A DNA stretch of 31,380 nt from CAZPMT01 sp964587655. GTDB taxonomy: Bacteria; Hydrogenedentota; Hydrogenedentia; Hydrogenedentales; SLHB01. The position numbers and the translations under genes were made by a program. Below the pieces are notes generated by a model. It was given only the letters and a program-made list of their open reading frames with translations, ran no database searches and was not told the DNA's origin. This document shows positions 7,670 to 15,776 of the stretch, in pieces (positions within the stretch are counted from its first letter, which is position 1; every line of letters starts with the position of its first letter). The stretch is taken from assembly GCA_964587655.1 (NCBI GenBank), contig CAZPMT010000059.1:1-31380 (forward strand), read 5' to 3'.

Positions 7670-8107
7670 GTGGTCAGCGAACAACGCGATAACACTTCCC
7701 CTTCCGCGAATGAACCTTCTTCCGACCCACTGCAGGAATCGTGGATCATTCAATCGGACGCTTCCGCTCTGGGATTCGACTGGCCTGATATCTCGGGCGT
7801 ATTCGAGAAAGTCCGCGAAGAGATCGGAGAGATCGCCGACGCGTGGCGCGACGGAGATCGCGAACACGCGAAACGCGAACTGGGCGATCTCTTGTTCGCC
7901 GCGGTGAACCTTGCGCGATTTCTTGACGCCGATCCGCGCGAGGAGCTTCATCGTGCGAACGCTCGCTTCACGCAACGTTTCGATATGCTGAGAAAGACCC
8001 TGCATGAGCAGGGAATTGTGATGCACGAGTGCACGCTTGAGGAACTCGACAAGGTGTGGGAACACGTGAAGGACGCGATCAAATCATCATCAAAAAAAGA
8101 TGCTTGA
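7670..8107 (+). CDS. Single-domain MazG-type nucleotide pyrophosphohydrolase
   Basis: A 145-residue protein matching only the C-terminal half of classical MazG (about 260 residues, two domains). The all-alpha NTP-PPase metal site is seen as EKVREEIGEI followed by KRELGDLLFAAVNLARF. The segments GFDWPDISGVFEKV and HRANARFTQRF are also typical. It should hydrolyse nucleoside triphosphates to monophosphate and pyrophosphate, clearing unwanted nucleotides. Start: GTG at 7670 has AAGGA 8 bases upstream; the in-frame TTG at 7664 is too close to that site. The residues before the domain are Ser/Pro rich and look disordered. Confidence 0.87.
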   Translation: MVSEQRDNTSPSANEPSSDPLQESWIIQSDASALGFDWPDISGVFEKVREEIGEIADAWRDGDREHAKRELGDLLFAAVNLARFLDADPREELHRANARFTQRFDMLRKTLHEQGIVMHECTLEELDKVWEHVKDAIKSSSKKDA

Positions 8108-8133
8108 CATTTTGCATCGACATGGTGCACACT
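8104..8133 (+). promoter_or_regulatory. Possible dnaA promoter with weak -10
   Basis: GCTTGACATTT at 8102-8112 repeats the -35 form of the other promoters here. The -10, CACACT 18 bases further on (8128-8133), is poor. I propose it because it is the only consensus -35 between mazG and dnaA. Confidence 0.35.
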
Positions 8134-8182
8134 GCGTGCGTGCATGTTTGAAAACGCCTTATTTTACAGGGGTGAAACGAAT

Positions 8183-8202
8183 GGTGGATAAGCTGTGGAT
8201 AA
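8183..8202 (-). promoter_or_regulatory. Two DnaA boxes upstream of dnaA
   Basis: 8194-8202 is a perfect DnaA box on the minus strand (TTATCCACA); 8183-8191 is TTATCCACC, one mismatch, same orientation, 11 bases away. Two boxes in the dnaA leader fit autoregulation or part of an origin. In the rest of the non-coding 8108-8498 I see three loose repeats of CGATTC (8233-8290) but no further good box and no clear AT-rich unwinding element. Confidence 0.6.
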
Positions 8203-8498
8203 GTCGTTTGAGAGTCGTTGACGGTAGTCACACGATTCGTGGAAATTCGGAGGAAGGATGAACGATTCTTGCCGTGAGGTGCGATTCGTTCATCGGTTTT
8301 TTGTGGCAAGAGAAGCATTGAGGTCTGTCGCCGGGCTAAGCGGTGCGCGCCTCTAGGGAACTGAAACCGGGAAGCGGAAGAGTGACCGGAACGCGGTAGT
8401 TGAACGCGGCGTGGGATGTGGGCAAGCGGTCATCCCTGCCGGCGTTCGGATCGCGAGGGTATCAGGGCTGCTACTTCCTTTCACTAGCGGGAGTCTTT

Positions 8499-9851
8499 AT
8501 GCCGCCTAAAGAGATCAATCCTTGGGAATTGGCGCAAGATTATCTGAAGGAAGTCCTCGACGAGCATAGTTATAAGAACTGGTTTTCACAGACGCGTTTC
8601 GACTCGTTCGACGACGGTCAACTCGTAGTGGAAGTGCCGAGCCAGTTCTTCGCTGACTGGCTGCGGGATCACTATCTCGATGCAATCGTGGAAGCGATGC
8701 GGCGGATTATTCCGGAATTCCGTGAAGTCCGGTTCGTTGCCATCTCCTCGCAGTCAGCTTCCGGTGGGGAGGAAGGACCCGCGGCCCGCACCGCGCAGCC
8801 AACGATCCCTGCGGGGACTCAGGTTGGAAATGGCTTCAACCCTCGGTACCTCTTTGACCGGTTCGTTGTGGGAGCGGGAAATCGTTTCGCCCACGCCGCC
8901 GCCAAAGCCGTGGCCGAAAGCCCCGCGCGGGCGTATAATCCCCTCTTCCTGTACGGCGGCACGGGCCTGGGCAAGACACACTTGATGCAGGCGATCGGCC
9001 AGGAGATCCTCGAGCGCGATCCCCGTGCAAACGTGGTGCTCATCTCCTCGGAGCATTTCACGAACCAGCTCATCGAGAGCATCGCAAAGAAGTCCACTCA
9101 ACGTTTTCGCGCAAAGTACCGGAAAGTGGACGTGCTTCTCATTGACGACATTCACTTTATAGCGGCGAAAGAGGCCACGCAGGAGGAGTTTTTCCACACT
9201 TTCAACGCCCTCTTCGAACATCACAAGCAGCTCGTGCTTTCCAGCGACCGCAGCCCGAAGGAGTTGCAGGGCATCGAAGAACGGCTAATCTCACGGTTCG
9301 GCTGGGGCCTCGTCACGGACATCCAGGCGCCCGATCTCGAGACGCGCATAGCCATTCTGCAAAGCAAGGCCGCCGAGGAAAGCGCGCTTGTAAACCCGGA
9401 CGTCCTCAAGTGCATCGCTATACACATTACGACCAACATCCGAGAGCTTGAGGGGGCGCTCATAACCGTCCTTGCCTACAGCAAGCTCACTCAGCGAAAG
9501 ATCAACCTGCAAATGGTCGAAGAAGTGCTGCGCGATCTCATCGGCAGTGAAAAGATCCGGCCCATCACGATCGAAGCCGTGCAAAGGGCCGTCGCGGAAC
9601 ACTTCGACGTTCGCATCGCCGACCTCTGCGGGCGCAGCCGTCAAAGGCAGATCGCATTCCCGCGGCAGGTGGCCATGTACCTCTGCAAAACGCTGATCCC
9701 GAGTCTATCCCTGAACGAAGTCGGAGGAGCATTTGGCGGGAAAGACCATACCACGGTCCTTTACGCCTGTCAGAAGCTTTCCCGGGAATCTGAAAAGGGA
9801 ACCCCCACGCGCCAGATCATCAGTGACCTGCAAAAGACCCTGCGGTCGTAA
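8499..9851 (+). CDS. dnaA: Chromosomal replication initiator DnaA
   Basis: A full-length 450-residue DnaA, the ATP-dependent initiator that binds oriC and loads the replicative helicase. Domain I is residues 1-75 and a short linker follows. The AAA+ core has Walker A GGTGLGKTHL (about 152-161), Walker B VLLIDDIHF (about 212-220) and the arginine-finger helix EERLISRFGWGL. Domain IV carries the box-binding signature GGKDHTTVLYA (about 412-422), with K in place of the common R. A longer frame opens at 8400, but GGGAG lies 6 bases before the ATG at 8499 and the extension is unlike any DnaA. dnaN does not follow, as it does in many genomes; def and recR do. Confidence 0.97.
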   Translation: MPPKEINPWELAQDYLKEVLDEHSYKNWFSQTRFDSFDDGQLVVEVPSQFFADWLRDHYLDAIVEAMRRIIPEFREVRFVAISSQSASGGEEGPAARTAQPTIPAGTQVGNGFNPRYLFDRFVVGAGNRFAHAAAKAVAESPARAYNPLFLYGGTGLGKTHLMQAIGQEILERDPRANVVLISSEHFTNQLIESIAKKSTQRFRAKYRKVDVLLIDDIHFIAAKEATQEEFFHTFNALFEHHKQLVLSSDRSPKELQGIEERLISRFGWGLVTDIQAPDLETRIAILQSKAAEESALVNPDVLKCIAIHITTNIRELEGALITVLAYSKLTQRKINLQMVEEVLRDLIGSEKIRPITIEAVQRAVAEHFDVRIADLCGRSRQRQIAFPRQVAMYLCKTLIPSLSLNEVGGAFGGKDHTTVLYACQKLSRESEKGTPTRQIISDLQKTLRS

Positions 9852-9891
9852 CTCCGTCGAGATCAAGACTCTCCCCGTACCATACGCCTCA

Positions 9892-9921
9892 TTGCACACC
9901 GGGAATTCCATGTGCTACGAT
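9892..9921 (+). promoter_or_regulatory. Promoter of def-recR
   Basis: TTGCAC (9892-9897) and TACGAT (9916-9921) are 18 bases apart. Transcription would start near 9928, which rules out the in-frame start at 9912 and supports the def ATG at 9960. Confidence 0.5.
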
Positions 9922-9959
9922 CCTTGTTACCGAGGCGGAAGAGTCCTGAGGATGAAGAA

Positions 9960-10478
9960 ATGGCGGTACGAGAAATCGTGTTGTACCCGGGCGCGGTGTT
10001 GCTGGCGAAAGCCCAGCCCGTGGACAAGTTCGGCCCTCCCATCGTACGGCTTATAAGGGACATGTTCGAGACTATGGCGTCCCACGACGGCGTCGGGCTT
10101 GCGGCCCCTCAGGTCGGCGTGTCAAGACGAATCCTTGTCTTGCGAGAACCGGACAACGAACGGGAGATGTGCCTGGTGAATCCGGAGATAACGTCCGTGG
10201 ACGGCGCTGAGACCGCGGAAGAGGGTTGCCTGAGCTTTCCACACGTTTACGCGCCGGTTGCCCGCCATGCGCGCATCCGGGTGCAAGCCCTCGACGAACA
10301 CGAACATCCGCAGACCTTTGAAGCAGCGGGGTTACTGGCCCGCATCATCCAGCACGAGACGGACCACCTCGATGGAATTGTCTTCTTAGATCGGCTTGAC
10401 GTCCTGACGCGCGATGCGAAGCTTCGGGAGTGGAATGAAGTCCGGGCCCAGTTGGCGGTTCCCACGGGCGCCCGATAG
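9960..10478 (+). CDS. def: Peptide deformylase
   Basis: A 172-residue metallo-enzyme that removes the formyl group from the N-terminal methionine of new proteins. All three family motifs are intact: GVGLAAPQ (44-51), EGCLS (88-92, metal-binding Cys90) and HETDH (132-136, two metal-binding histidines and the catalytic glutamate). Start ATG at 9960 has GAGG 8 bases upstream; the longer frame from 9912 begins before the predicted transcript start. It follows dnaA by 108 bases and precedes recR by 64. Pairing with the methionyl-tRNA formyltransferase gene, common elsewhere, is absent. Confidence 0.96.
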   Translation: MAVREIVLYPGAVLLAKAQPVDKFGPPIVRLIRDMFETMASHDGVGLAAPQVGVSRRILVLREPDNEREMCLVNPEITSVDGAETAEEGCLSFPHVYAPVARHARIRVQALDEHEHPQTFEAAGLLARIIQHETDHLDGIVFLDRLDVLTRDAKLREWNEVRAQLAVPTGAR

Positions 10479-10528
10479 AGCGTTCTTTTCGTTTGCATAA
10501 GGCAGCCGGACAGTCTGCCACACGCGGA

Positions 10529-10544
10529 ATGGGAGATCTCCCAT
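10529..10544. promoter_or_regulatory. 16-bp perfect palindrome over the recR ribosome site and start codon
   Basis: ATGGGAGATCTCCCAT is a perfect palindrome. It includes the GGGAG ribosome site and the first two bases of the recR ATG. As RNA it could fold into a 6-bp stem with a GATC loop hiding both, so it might limit recR translation. It could also be chance. Confidence 0.4.
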
Positions 10545-11148
10545 GTTGATTGACTCGCCATCCGTCGAGCGGCTCATCGAGGCCCTGCGCCGTCTGCCCG
10601 GAATCGGGAAAAGGTCCGCCGAGCGCCTCGCCCTGCATCTTCTTGGGGCGCCCGAAGAGGAAGCGCGCTTCATCAGCGAGGCGATTCGCACGGCCCGCGA
10701 ACGCATCAAGACGTGCTCCGTGTGCTGCAATCTGACCGAGACGGACCCCTGTCCCACGTGCAGCGACTCGCGCCGCGACCATAGCACGCTGTGTGTCGTT
10801 GAGCAGCCGGCGGGCGCCATGGCTATCGAAAAGGCGAACACGTATCGCGGGCTGTACCATGTGTTGCACGGCGCGCTGAACCCACTGGACGGCGTGGGGC
10901 CCTCCGAATTGAAAATCGACCGGCTCATAAAACGGATCGAGTCCGGCGAGGTCCGTGAGGTCATCGTTGCGACGAACGCGACGGCCGAGGGCGAGGCCAC
11001 CGCGATGTATCTCTCGAAGCAGATCACAAAACTCGGAGTTACGGTGACGCGCATCGCGCATGGCGTGCCGATGGGAAGCGGTTTGGAGTACGCGGACGAC
11101 GTTACGCTCAGTCACGCTATCCAAGGGCGCACGCGGCTCCAGGAATAG
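10543..11148 (+). CDS. recR: Recombination mediator RecR
   Basis: A 201-residue RecR, normal length. With RecO (and RecF) it loads RecA on gapped DNA during repair. The helix-hairpin-helix LRRLPGIGKRSAERLA is at 16-30. A zinc finger follows with Cys58, Cys61, Cys70 and Cys73. The Toprim domain begins at LCVVEQPAG. The C-terminal ARGVPMG-like segment is AHGVPMGSGLEYAD. Its start codon lies within a palindrome. Co-transcription with def is likely from the 64-base spacing. The frequent dnaX and ybaB neighbours are absent. Confidence 0.96.
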   Translation: MLIDSPSVERLIEALRRLPGIGKRSAERLALHLLGAPEEEARFISEAIRTARERIKTCSVCCNLTETDPCPTCSDSRRDHSTLCVVEQPAGAMAIEKANTYRGLYHVLHGALNPLDGVGPSELKIDRLIKRIESGEVREVIVATNATAEGEATAMYLSKQITKLGVTVTRIAHGVPMGSGLEYADDVTLSHAIQGRTRLQE

Positions 11149-11162
11149 GCGCCGGCTTGGCC

Positions 11163-12083
11163 CTACAACTTCGCGAGCGCGACATCAAAGTTCGGGATGG
11201 TGTAGTCGCCGGTTATGACGTTGTCCTTCACCGAGGACTTCCCGGTAAGCGTGATCCCATTGTTCGCCAGAGACTGCTGTACCCCCGGAAGTCCAAAGTC
11301 CAGCCCCATCGCCAAGAACTGAACGTCGGCGGGCTTCGTTTCCGGAGCGCACTCGATCACGAGGTGGATCTTCAGCGTCTTCTCGTCCGCGAGATCGGCT
11401 TGCAGGCGGACAACGTCGAGCGGCACGGCCATGCCGAGGAAGCCTTCTGTGGTGGACTCCGTCATGGACTGGCCCTCGGCCTCCGCGATCGTGCCGACGA
11501 TCGCCAACAAGGAGCCGTCGCGATTGTCGAGCACGGCCTCGACGAAATGTCCGCCCTCGATCCGAAGGGGTGCTCCAACCCCGGGTTTGTCCTTGAAGAG
11601 GGCCTCCAACTTGGATAGGAAGACAGGATTCATCGGGGCCGCGCCGTTCCGGACCATCAGGCCGCGCTCTTTCCAGGCCATCTTATCCTTGAACCACTGA
11701 TCGAAAGGCGGGGGCAACTTGAGGCGATTGATCTGGTCGACAAGGACGGGCGCCAGACGTTGATCGTTGACGAACAGCGTGAAGTCCACATTGTTGCGGC
11801 CATAGTCCAGGTTCGCCACCAGGGCGGCCTCGTAAGGCAGCGCTCGCGGGAGGACCCAGTCCGGGACGCTCGTGCCGGCCAAGAATTTCTTCTTGATAAT
11901 ATCCTTTGCTTTCGGCACGTCAATAACGATCTGGGCTCGCGTCTCGGGTTTGACTAGAGTCTCATGCGAGATCTTCGGCGAAGCCACGATCAACGCGAAC
12001 TTCCTGTCCACGACGACCGCCGCGACCATTACAATGATAAGAATGACGAGCAGAACGGCCAGCGCGATCTGTTTCTTAGACAC
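11163..12083 (-). CDS. Membrane-anchored protein of unknown function
   Basis: A 306-residue protein with one N-terminal membrane helix (about residues 5-24, rich in Ile, Leu and Val) and a large soluble part, probably outside the cytoplasm. I do not recognise the family. The soluble part alternates short beta-like stretches with acidic loops (DVPKAKDIIKKKF, ANLDYGRNNVDFTLFVND). The frame is open to 12221, but a promoter at 12151-12179 starts transcription near 12144, so I place the start at GTG 12083, with AGAGGG 9 bases upstream. It is convergent with recR, 14 bases apart, with no hairpin between. Confidence 0.7.
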   Translation of the reverse strand: MSKKQIALAVLLVILIIVMVAAVVVDRKFALIVASPKISHETLVKPETRAQIVIDVPKAKDIIKKKFLAGTSVPDWVLPRALPYEAALVANLDYGRNNVDFTLFVNDQRLAPVLVDQINRLKLPPPFDQWFKDKMAWKERGLMVRNGAAPMNPVFLSKLEALFKDKPGVGAPLRIEGGHFVEAVLDNRDGSLLAIVGTIAEAEGQSMTESTTEGFLGMAVPLDVVRLQADLADEKTLKIHLVIECAPETKPADVQFLAMGLDFGLPGVQQSLANNGITLTGKSSVKDNVITGDYTIPNFDVALAKL

Positions 12084-12150
12084 GGCCCAGGACCCTCTCT
12101 GTGGTAGAACCCCTGCACTCAGCAATAACCCGCGATAGAAAGCAGAAGGT

Positions 12151-12179
12151 ATCCTAAGAAATGCGCATCGGGTTGTCAA
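12151..12179 (-). promoter_or_regulatory. Promoter of the membrane-anchored unknown protein
   Basis: TTGACA (complement of 12174-12179) and TAGGAT (complement of 12151-12156) are 17 bases apart on the minus strand. It supports the short form of the downstream gene. Confidence 0.55.
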
Positions 12180-12205
12180 ACGCGTTACACGCGCCATCGA
12201 TCCGC

Positions 12206-13132
12206 TCAGGGCCGCCACCACGCGTATGCATCCACCGGGCGCATCACTTTGAAGCCGAGACGTTCGTACAGCCGAAGCGCGGGACTGGACAGTGTCACTC
12301 CGAGAGCAACCTGCTTCATCCCGGCGCGACGGAACGCCCGCGCCGAGCCCGCGATCAGCGCCGCCCCCGCGCCTTGTCGTTGAAACGCGCGCCGGACGGC
12401 CACCTGGAGGACAAATCCGTGACTTGGAGCCACTTGGCAGCCGAATATAACGCCGATCATTTGATCGTCCTCGATTATCGCCCGCAGGTAATCCGGTTGA
12501 ACAGGACCGTATTCGCCCGCCGCGACGCGCTCGACGAAATCGAGAGCGGTCTCCTCGCGGCGGACTTCGACGTGCAGCCAGCGACCGGGATGGTCCGCGT
12601 ACGCGTCGGCGATCACCGCCGCCGCTTCCCCGTATTGCCCCTTCGCGATTGGCGTCGTCCGATCTTCGACGGTCGAAAGCAGCGAGGTGTCCAGTTCCGC
12701 CGCCAAAAGCGCCCGCGCCACATGTTCAAAGCCCATGGATCGGTACGTTGAATCCACGTCGAGGCGGCACAAGGGAACGCATTCCGAGACGATCCCCTCG
12801 ACGCCTCCCGCGCGAAACGTGCGGACGCATTTCCGCACAAGCCGGTCCTCGACGCCCTTCCCCGCATGGCTTTGAAGCACGTGAATAAAGCTGATGTGTC
12901 CCACGGCATGACGCTCAAAGGACATCAAGATGCCCGCCGCCTTCCCCCTTTCCTTTGCAACAAGTGCATGCGCCGCCCCGTTGTGCAGCGAGGCTTGAAT
13001 GACTTCCGCGGCGGACTCACGGTAGTTGCGCGCGGCCTCGAGCCCGTAGATCCCTTCAATCCCGGCGGCTACCTCCGTGACAAAAGCGGCGAAGTTCTCA
13101 GGCAGACTCGTTGTCTCTTGCACACGGTACAT
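12206..13132 (-). CDS. GNAT acetyltransferase with two GNAT-like halves
   Basis: A 308-residue protein. The C-terminal half has a clear acetyl-CoA site, QRQGAGAAL (about 251-259), followed by ALRLYERLGFKVM, the classic GNAT ending. The N-terminal half has GNAT-like strands (AAGILMSFERHAVGHI) but no convincing acetyl-CoA loop, so it is probably a degenerate copy. The double layout resembles mycothiol synthase, but no substrate can be named. The gene follows the sugar-binding protein gene by 33 bases in the same direction. Those 33 bases contain a CTTCAGCCTACGGCC repeat and no good ribosome site. Confidence 0.82.
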   Translation of the reverse strand: MYRVQETTSLPENFAAFVTEVAAGIEGIYGLEAARNYRESAAEVIQASLHNGAAHALVAKERGKAAGILMSFERHAVGHISFIHVLQSHAGKGVEDRLVRKCVRTFRAGGVEGIVSECVPLCRLDVDSTYRSMGFEHVARALLAAELDTSLLSTVEDRTTPIAKGQYGEAAAVIADAYADHPGRWLHVEVRREETALDFVERVAAGEYGPVQPDYLRAIIEDDQMIGVIFGCQVAPSHGFVLQVAVRRAFQRQGAGAALIAGSARAFRRAGMKQVALGVTLSSPALRLYERLGFKVMRPVDAYAWWRP

Positions 13133-13165
13133 TGTTTCAGGTCTTCAGCCTACGGCCTCGCAAGA

Positions 13166-14173
13166 TCAGAGCGGATACAGGATCTTCTGGATGTCGGGCT
13201 GGTTGAAGTTCTCCATGGTGACGACGGTCACCCCGGTGTCGATGCGCTTTTCAACCGGCGTCCCTTTAAGGCTGTCGACCGCGGCCTTTACCCCCTTGTA
13301 TCCCATCTGGAACGGATTTTGCACGATCAGCGCCTGGATCGTGCCTTCCTTGAGCGAGGCGATCTCTTCGTCGGAGCCGTCGAACGCGATGAGCTTAATC
13401 ACACCTGCTTTGCCTGCGGCTTTGATAGCCTGCGCGCAGCCGATGGCGCCGGGCTCGCTGGCCGCAAAGATGCCCTTCAGGTCAGGGTTGGCCGTCATCA
13501 TGTCCTGCGTCACGTTCATGCCCTTCGCCACGTCGCTCTGCGAGTAGAGCGTCGCGACAAGCTTGACGTTCGGAAAGTCCTTCAGTCCGTCCTTGAAGCC
13601 CTGTTCGCGCAACTCGGACGTGGCGGCGCCCGGCACGAAGGGGATCAGACCGACTTCCCCCTCGCCGCCGATGAGTCGTGCAAGTTCTTTCGCTGCGGCT
13701 TTCGCGCCCGCGATGTTGTCGGTGGCGACAAACGTCACGGGCAGATCGGACTTGACGCCGGAATCGATCGTAATCACGGGAATCTTGGCCTCGACGGCTT
13801 TCTTGATCACGTTCGTGAGGCCATTTTCGTCGCAGGCCGCCATGACAATCGCGTCCATTCTCCGGCTGATCATGTCCTCGAGAATGTTGACCTGTTTGTC
13901 AATCTCCGTCTCTTTGTCCGGCCCCTGCCAGGTGATGTTCGCATTGAACTCCTTCCCGGCGGCGTCGGCGCCCGCCTTCACGGTAAGCCAGAACTGGTGT
14001 GAAATGCCTTTCGGGACCACGCCGATCTCGAGACGCGCCTTCGCGGCCGCCGCCGGGGTTGTGACGGACGGTCCGGGCGCCTTTTGCGATGGCGGCTGCG
14101 TGGGTGCGGACTGCTCTCCGCACCCGGCGGCAATAACAAGCATCACGAGGATGACAATCGAAGCGTGTCTCAT
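13166..14173 (-). CDS. Ribose-type sugar ABC transporter substrate-binding lipoprotein, second system
   Basis: A 335-residue RbsB-type binding protein. Residues 1-17 are a lipoprotein signal ending IAAGC (Cys18). A Pro/Ala/Thr-rich linker follows (about 24-45), and the sugar-binding fold starts at LEIGVVPKG. Typical hinge and ligand motifs are MDAIVMAACDENG, PVITIDSG and IKLIAFDGSDEEI. It is encoded 11 bases after its permease. It is only distantly similar to the binding protein at 231-1190, so the two importers probably take different sugars. Proximity to a fucose isomerase-like gene and a Gfo/Idh/MocA dehydrogenase suggests a sugar of that degradation route. Confidence 0.93.
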   Translation of the reverse strand: MRHASIVILVMLVIAAGCGEQSAPTQPPSQKAPGPSVTTPAAAAKARLEIGVVPKGISHQFWLTVKAGADAAGKEFNANITWQGPDKETEIDKQVNILEDMISRRMDAIVMAACDENGLTNVIKKAVEAKIPVITIDSGVKSDLPVTFVATDNIAGAKAAAKELARLIGGEGEVGLIPFVPGAATSELREQGFKDGLKDFPNVKLVATLYSQSDVAKGMNVTQDMMTANPDLKGIFAASEPGAIGCAQAIKAAGKAGVIKLIAFDGSDEEIASLKEGTIQALIVQNPFQMGYKGVKAAVDSLKGTPVEKRIDTGVTVVTMENFNQPDIQKILYPL

Positions 14174-14184
14174 GGGTTCGTCTC

Positions 14185-15123
14185 CTACTCTTTCAACAAG
14201 CCCGCTTTCCGTTTCCGCATGTTGTCATAATACACCAAGATGACGATCAACGCGCCCACGAGGACCTTCTGCCAGGAAGAGTTGATGTTTTTCAGATTGC
14301 AGAAGTTGACGAGCACGTTCATGATCAGTGCGCCGGCCACGGTTCCGATACATCCGCCCTCGCCCCCCATGAGGCTCGCGCCGCCTATGACACAGGCCGC
14401 GATGGCGTCGAGTTCGCCGCCGTCGGCTGCATTCGGCGAGCCAACGCCGGTTCGCGACGCGAGCATCACGCCCGCGAAGCCTGCCAGCAGCCCGCACAGT
14501 GCAAACGCGCCGATGCGGACGCGGTCCACGGGAATGCCCGAAAGGCGAGCGGCGGTCAAGTTGCCGCCGACGGCATATAGCGAACGGCCGAAGCGGCTGA
14601 AGGTAAGCACGACCGAGAACGCCGCGGCAATCGCCGCCGTGATGGCCACCGGGATCCACCAGCCGCGCATCCCGCCGATGATCGCAAACGTGTCCGAGAT
14701 CGCGGAGATCTGGCGTCCGCCGGAAAGCAGCAGCGCGCCCCCGCGCGCCGCCATCATCATCCCGAGCGTCACGATGAAGGGGGGGATGCGTCCCTTCGCC
14801 ACGAAGAACCCGTTCAAGGAGCCGCACACGAGTCCAGTCAGCGCGCCGGCGGCAATCGCCACGGGCACGGAAACCTCTCTGTTCTTCATCAGGAGACACG
14901 CCAAGACGCCCGACAACGCCGCCACGCTGCCCACCGAGAGATCAATGCCCGCCGTCAGGATGACCAGGATTTGGCCGGTCGCGATTATGCCGACCACGGC
15001 GGTGCGGTACGCCACGCTCTTCAGGTTGTCCCCCGTGCGAAACTCCGGTGAAAGCATGGCTACTACAATGCAGAGCCCAGCCAGGATCACCAGTGGGGAA
15101 TGCCGGGCCAGGAGTTTAGTCAT
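14185..15123 (-). CDS. Ribose-type sugar ABC transporter permease, second system
   Basis: A 312-residue RbsC-type permease with eight to ten hydrophobic segments and the family motif TAGIDLSVGSVAAL. It ends at 14185 and the binding-protein gene starts 11 bases later. As in the first system, no ATPase gene is present on either side; upstream lies a MazEF module. The ATG at 15123 has a poorly spaced GAGGG, so the start is only probable. The short form, without extra N-terminal residues, fits the family. Confidence 0.92.
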   Translation of the reverse strand: MTKLLARHSPLVILAGLCIVVAMLSPEFRTGDNLKSVAYRTAVVGIIATGQILVILTAGIDLSVGSVAALSGVLACLLMKNREVSVPVAIAAGALTGLVCGSLNGFFVAKGRIPPFIVTLGMMMAARGGALLLSGGRQISAISDTFAIIGGMRGWWIPVAITAAIAAAFSVVLTFSRFGRSLYAVGGNLTAARLSGIPVDRVRIGAFALCGLLAGFAGVMLASRTGVGSPNAADGGELDAIAACVIGGASLMGGEGGCIGTVAGALIMNVLVNFCNLKNINSSWQKVLVGALIVILVYYDNMRKRKAGLLKE

Positions 15124-15177
15124 GACTATCTACATTCCCTCATCTTTACTCGGATGTTGTGGGCGATGTTCTTGAAC

Positions 15178-15501
15178 CTACGGCAAGTCCAGTTGGATTC
15201 GCATTGCCGCATTGACTCGCAGCATGTCCCTCGCGGAGAGCAAGCCCCCACGTCTTAATAGTCGCAACTTGCTTACAGTCGTTAACTGACCCGCCATAAC
15301 TTTGTTCTCTTTACCGTCGAATGTGACCACGGCTTCGCCTGGATAAACGTGCTCCGTCCTACGGGTAAGAGGAACAACCTGAACCCGGTTAAGGAACTTG
15401 TTAGAGGCATCATTGCTCACGATGACGGCAGGCCGCTTCTTCTTGATCTCACCGCCAACCGACGGCTCAAAATCGACCCACCAGACTTCACCCCTCTTCA
15501 T
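15178..15501 (-). CDS. MazF/PemK-type endoribonuclease toxin
   Basis: A 107-residue toxin of the MazF/PemK family, which cleaves mRNA at short sequences. Its opening KRGEVWWVDFEPSVGGEIKKKRPAVIVSND is the family signature, with VVPLT in the core and GQLTTVSKLRL later. Start ATG 15501 overlaps the end of the antitoxin gene by 14 bases (ATGAAGAGGGGTGA), the usual antitoxin-first order. The frame is open further upstream, but those residues are out-of-frame antitoxin sequence. It stands between a dehydrogenase gene and sugar importer genes, all in the same direction. Confidence 0.92.
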   Translation of the reverse strand: MKRGEVWWVDFEPSVGGEIKKKRPAVIVSNDASNKFLNRVQVVPLTRRTEHVYPGEAVVTFDGKENKVMAGQLTTVSKLRLLRRGGLLSARDMLRVNAAMRIQLDLP

Positions 15502-15718
15502 CGCAAACGTCCCGGAACGTGGCTTCGGCCCACTCCAGCGCTTCCTTTTCCTGCCTTTCATCCGCAGCCATCCGCGCGTAGCCCAATTCCAAGGCCGGAC
15601 CTATTACGTGTGGCCGCACCAAGTCTTCGACAAACCTGCTAATCTTACGCGGGCCTATCACTCGATGGAGTCCGTCGTATACGTCTTCGTTCACCGTTAT
15701 CGTCAGTTTCTTGTGCAT
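15488..15718 (-). CDS. Ribbon-helix-helix antitoxin of the MazEF module
   Basis: A 76-residue antitoxin. The start KKLTITVNEDVYDGLHRVIG is a ribbon-helix-helix DNA-binding fold, and KISRFVEDLVRPHVIG follows. The acidic C-terminal tail (ALEWAEATFRDVCDEEG) should wrap the toxin. The ATG at 15718 has AGGAG 8 bases upstream; the frame extends further but would begin inside the promoter. Direct repeats of TATACGT, 11 bases apart, overlap the -10, where such antitoxins normally repress their own transcription. Confidence 0.9.
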   Translation of the reverse strand: MHKKLTITVNEDVYDGLHRVIGPRKISRFVEDLVRPHVIGPALELGYARMAADERQEKEALEWAEATFRDVCDEEG

Positions 15719-15738
15719 GCTGAAGACTCCTGCTTGCT

Positions 15739-15776
15739 TATACGTGGAGTATACGTATATTCGCAAAGACCTTCAA
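15739..15776 (-). promoter_or_regulatory. MazEF promoter with overlapping operator
   Basis: On the minus strand TTGAAG (complement of 15771-15776) and TATACT (complement of 15748-15753) are 17 bases apart. TATACGT occurs at 15739-15745 and 15750-15756, one helical turn apart, and 15750-15759 is the palindrome TATACGTATA. The -35 overlaps the stop of the upstream dehydrogenase gene. Confidence 0.65.

Noticed and set aside
12866..14002. Rightward open frame of 378 codons
   Set aside because: Antisense to the GNAT and binding-protein genes; composition typical of a GC-rich shadow frame.
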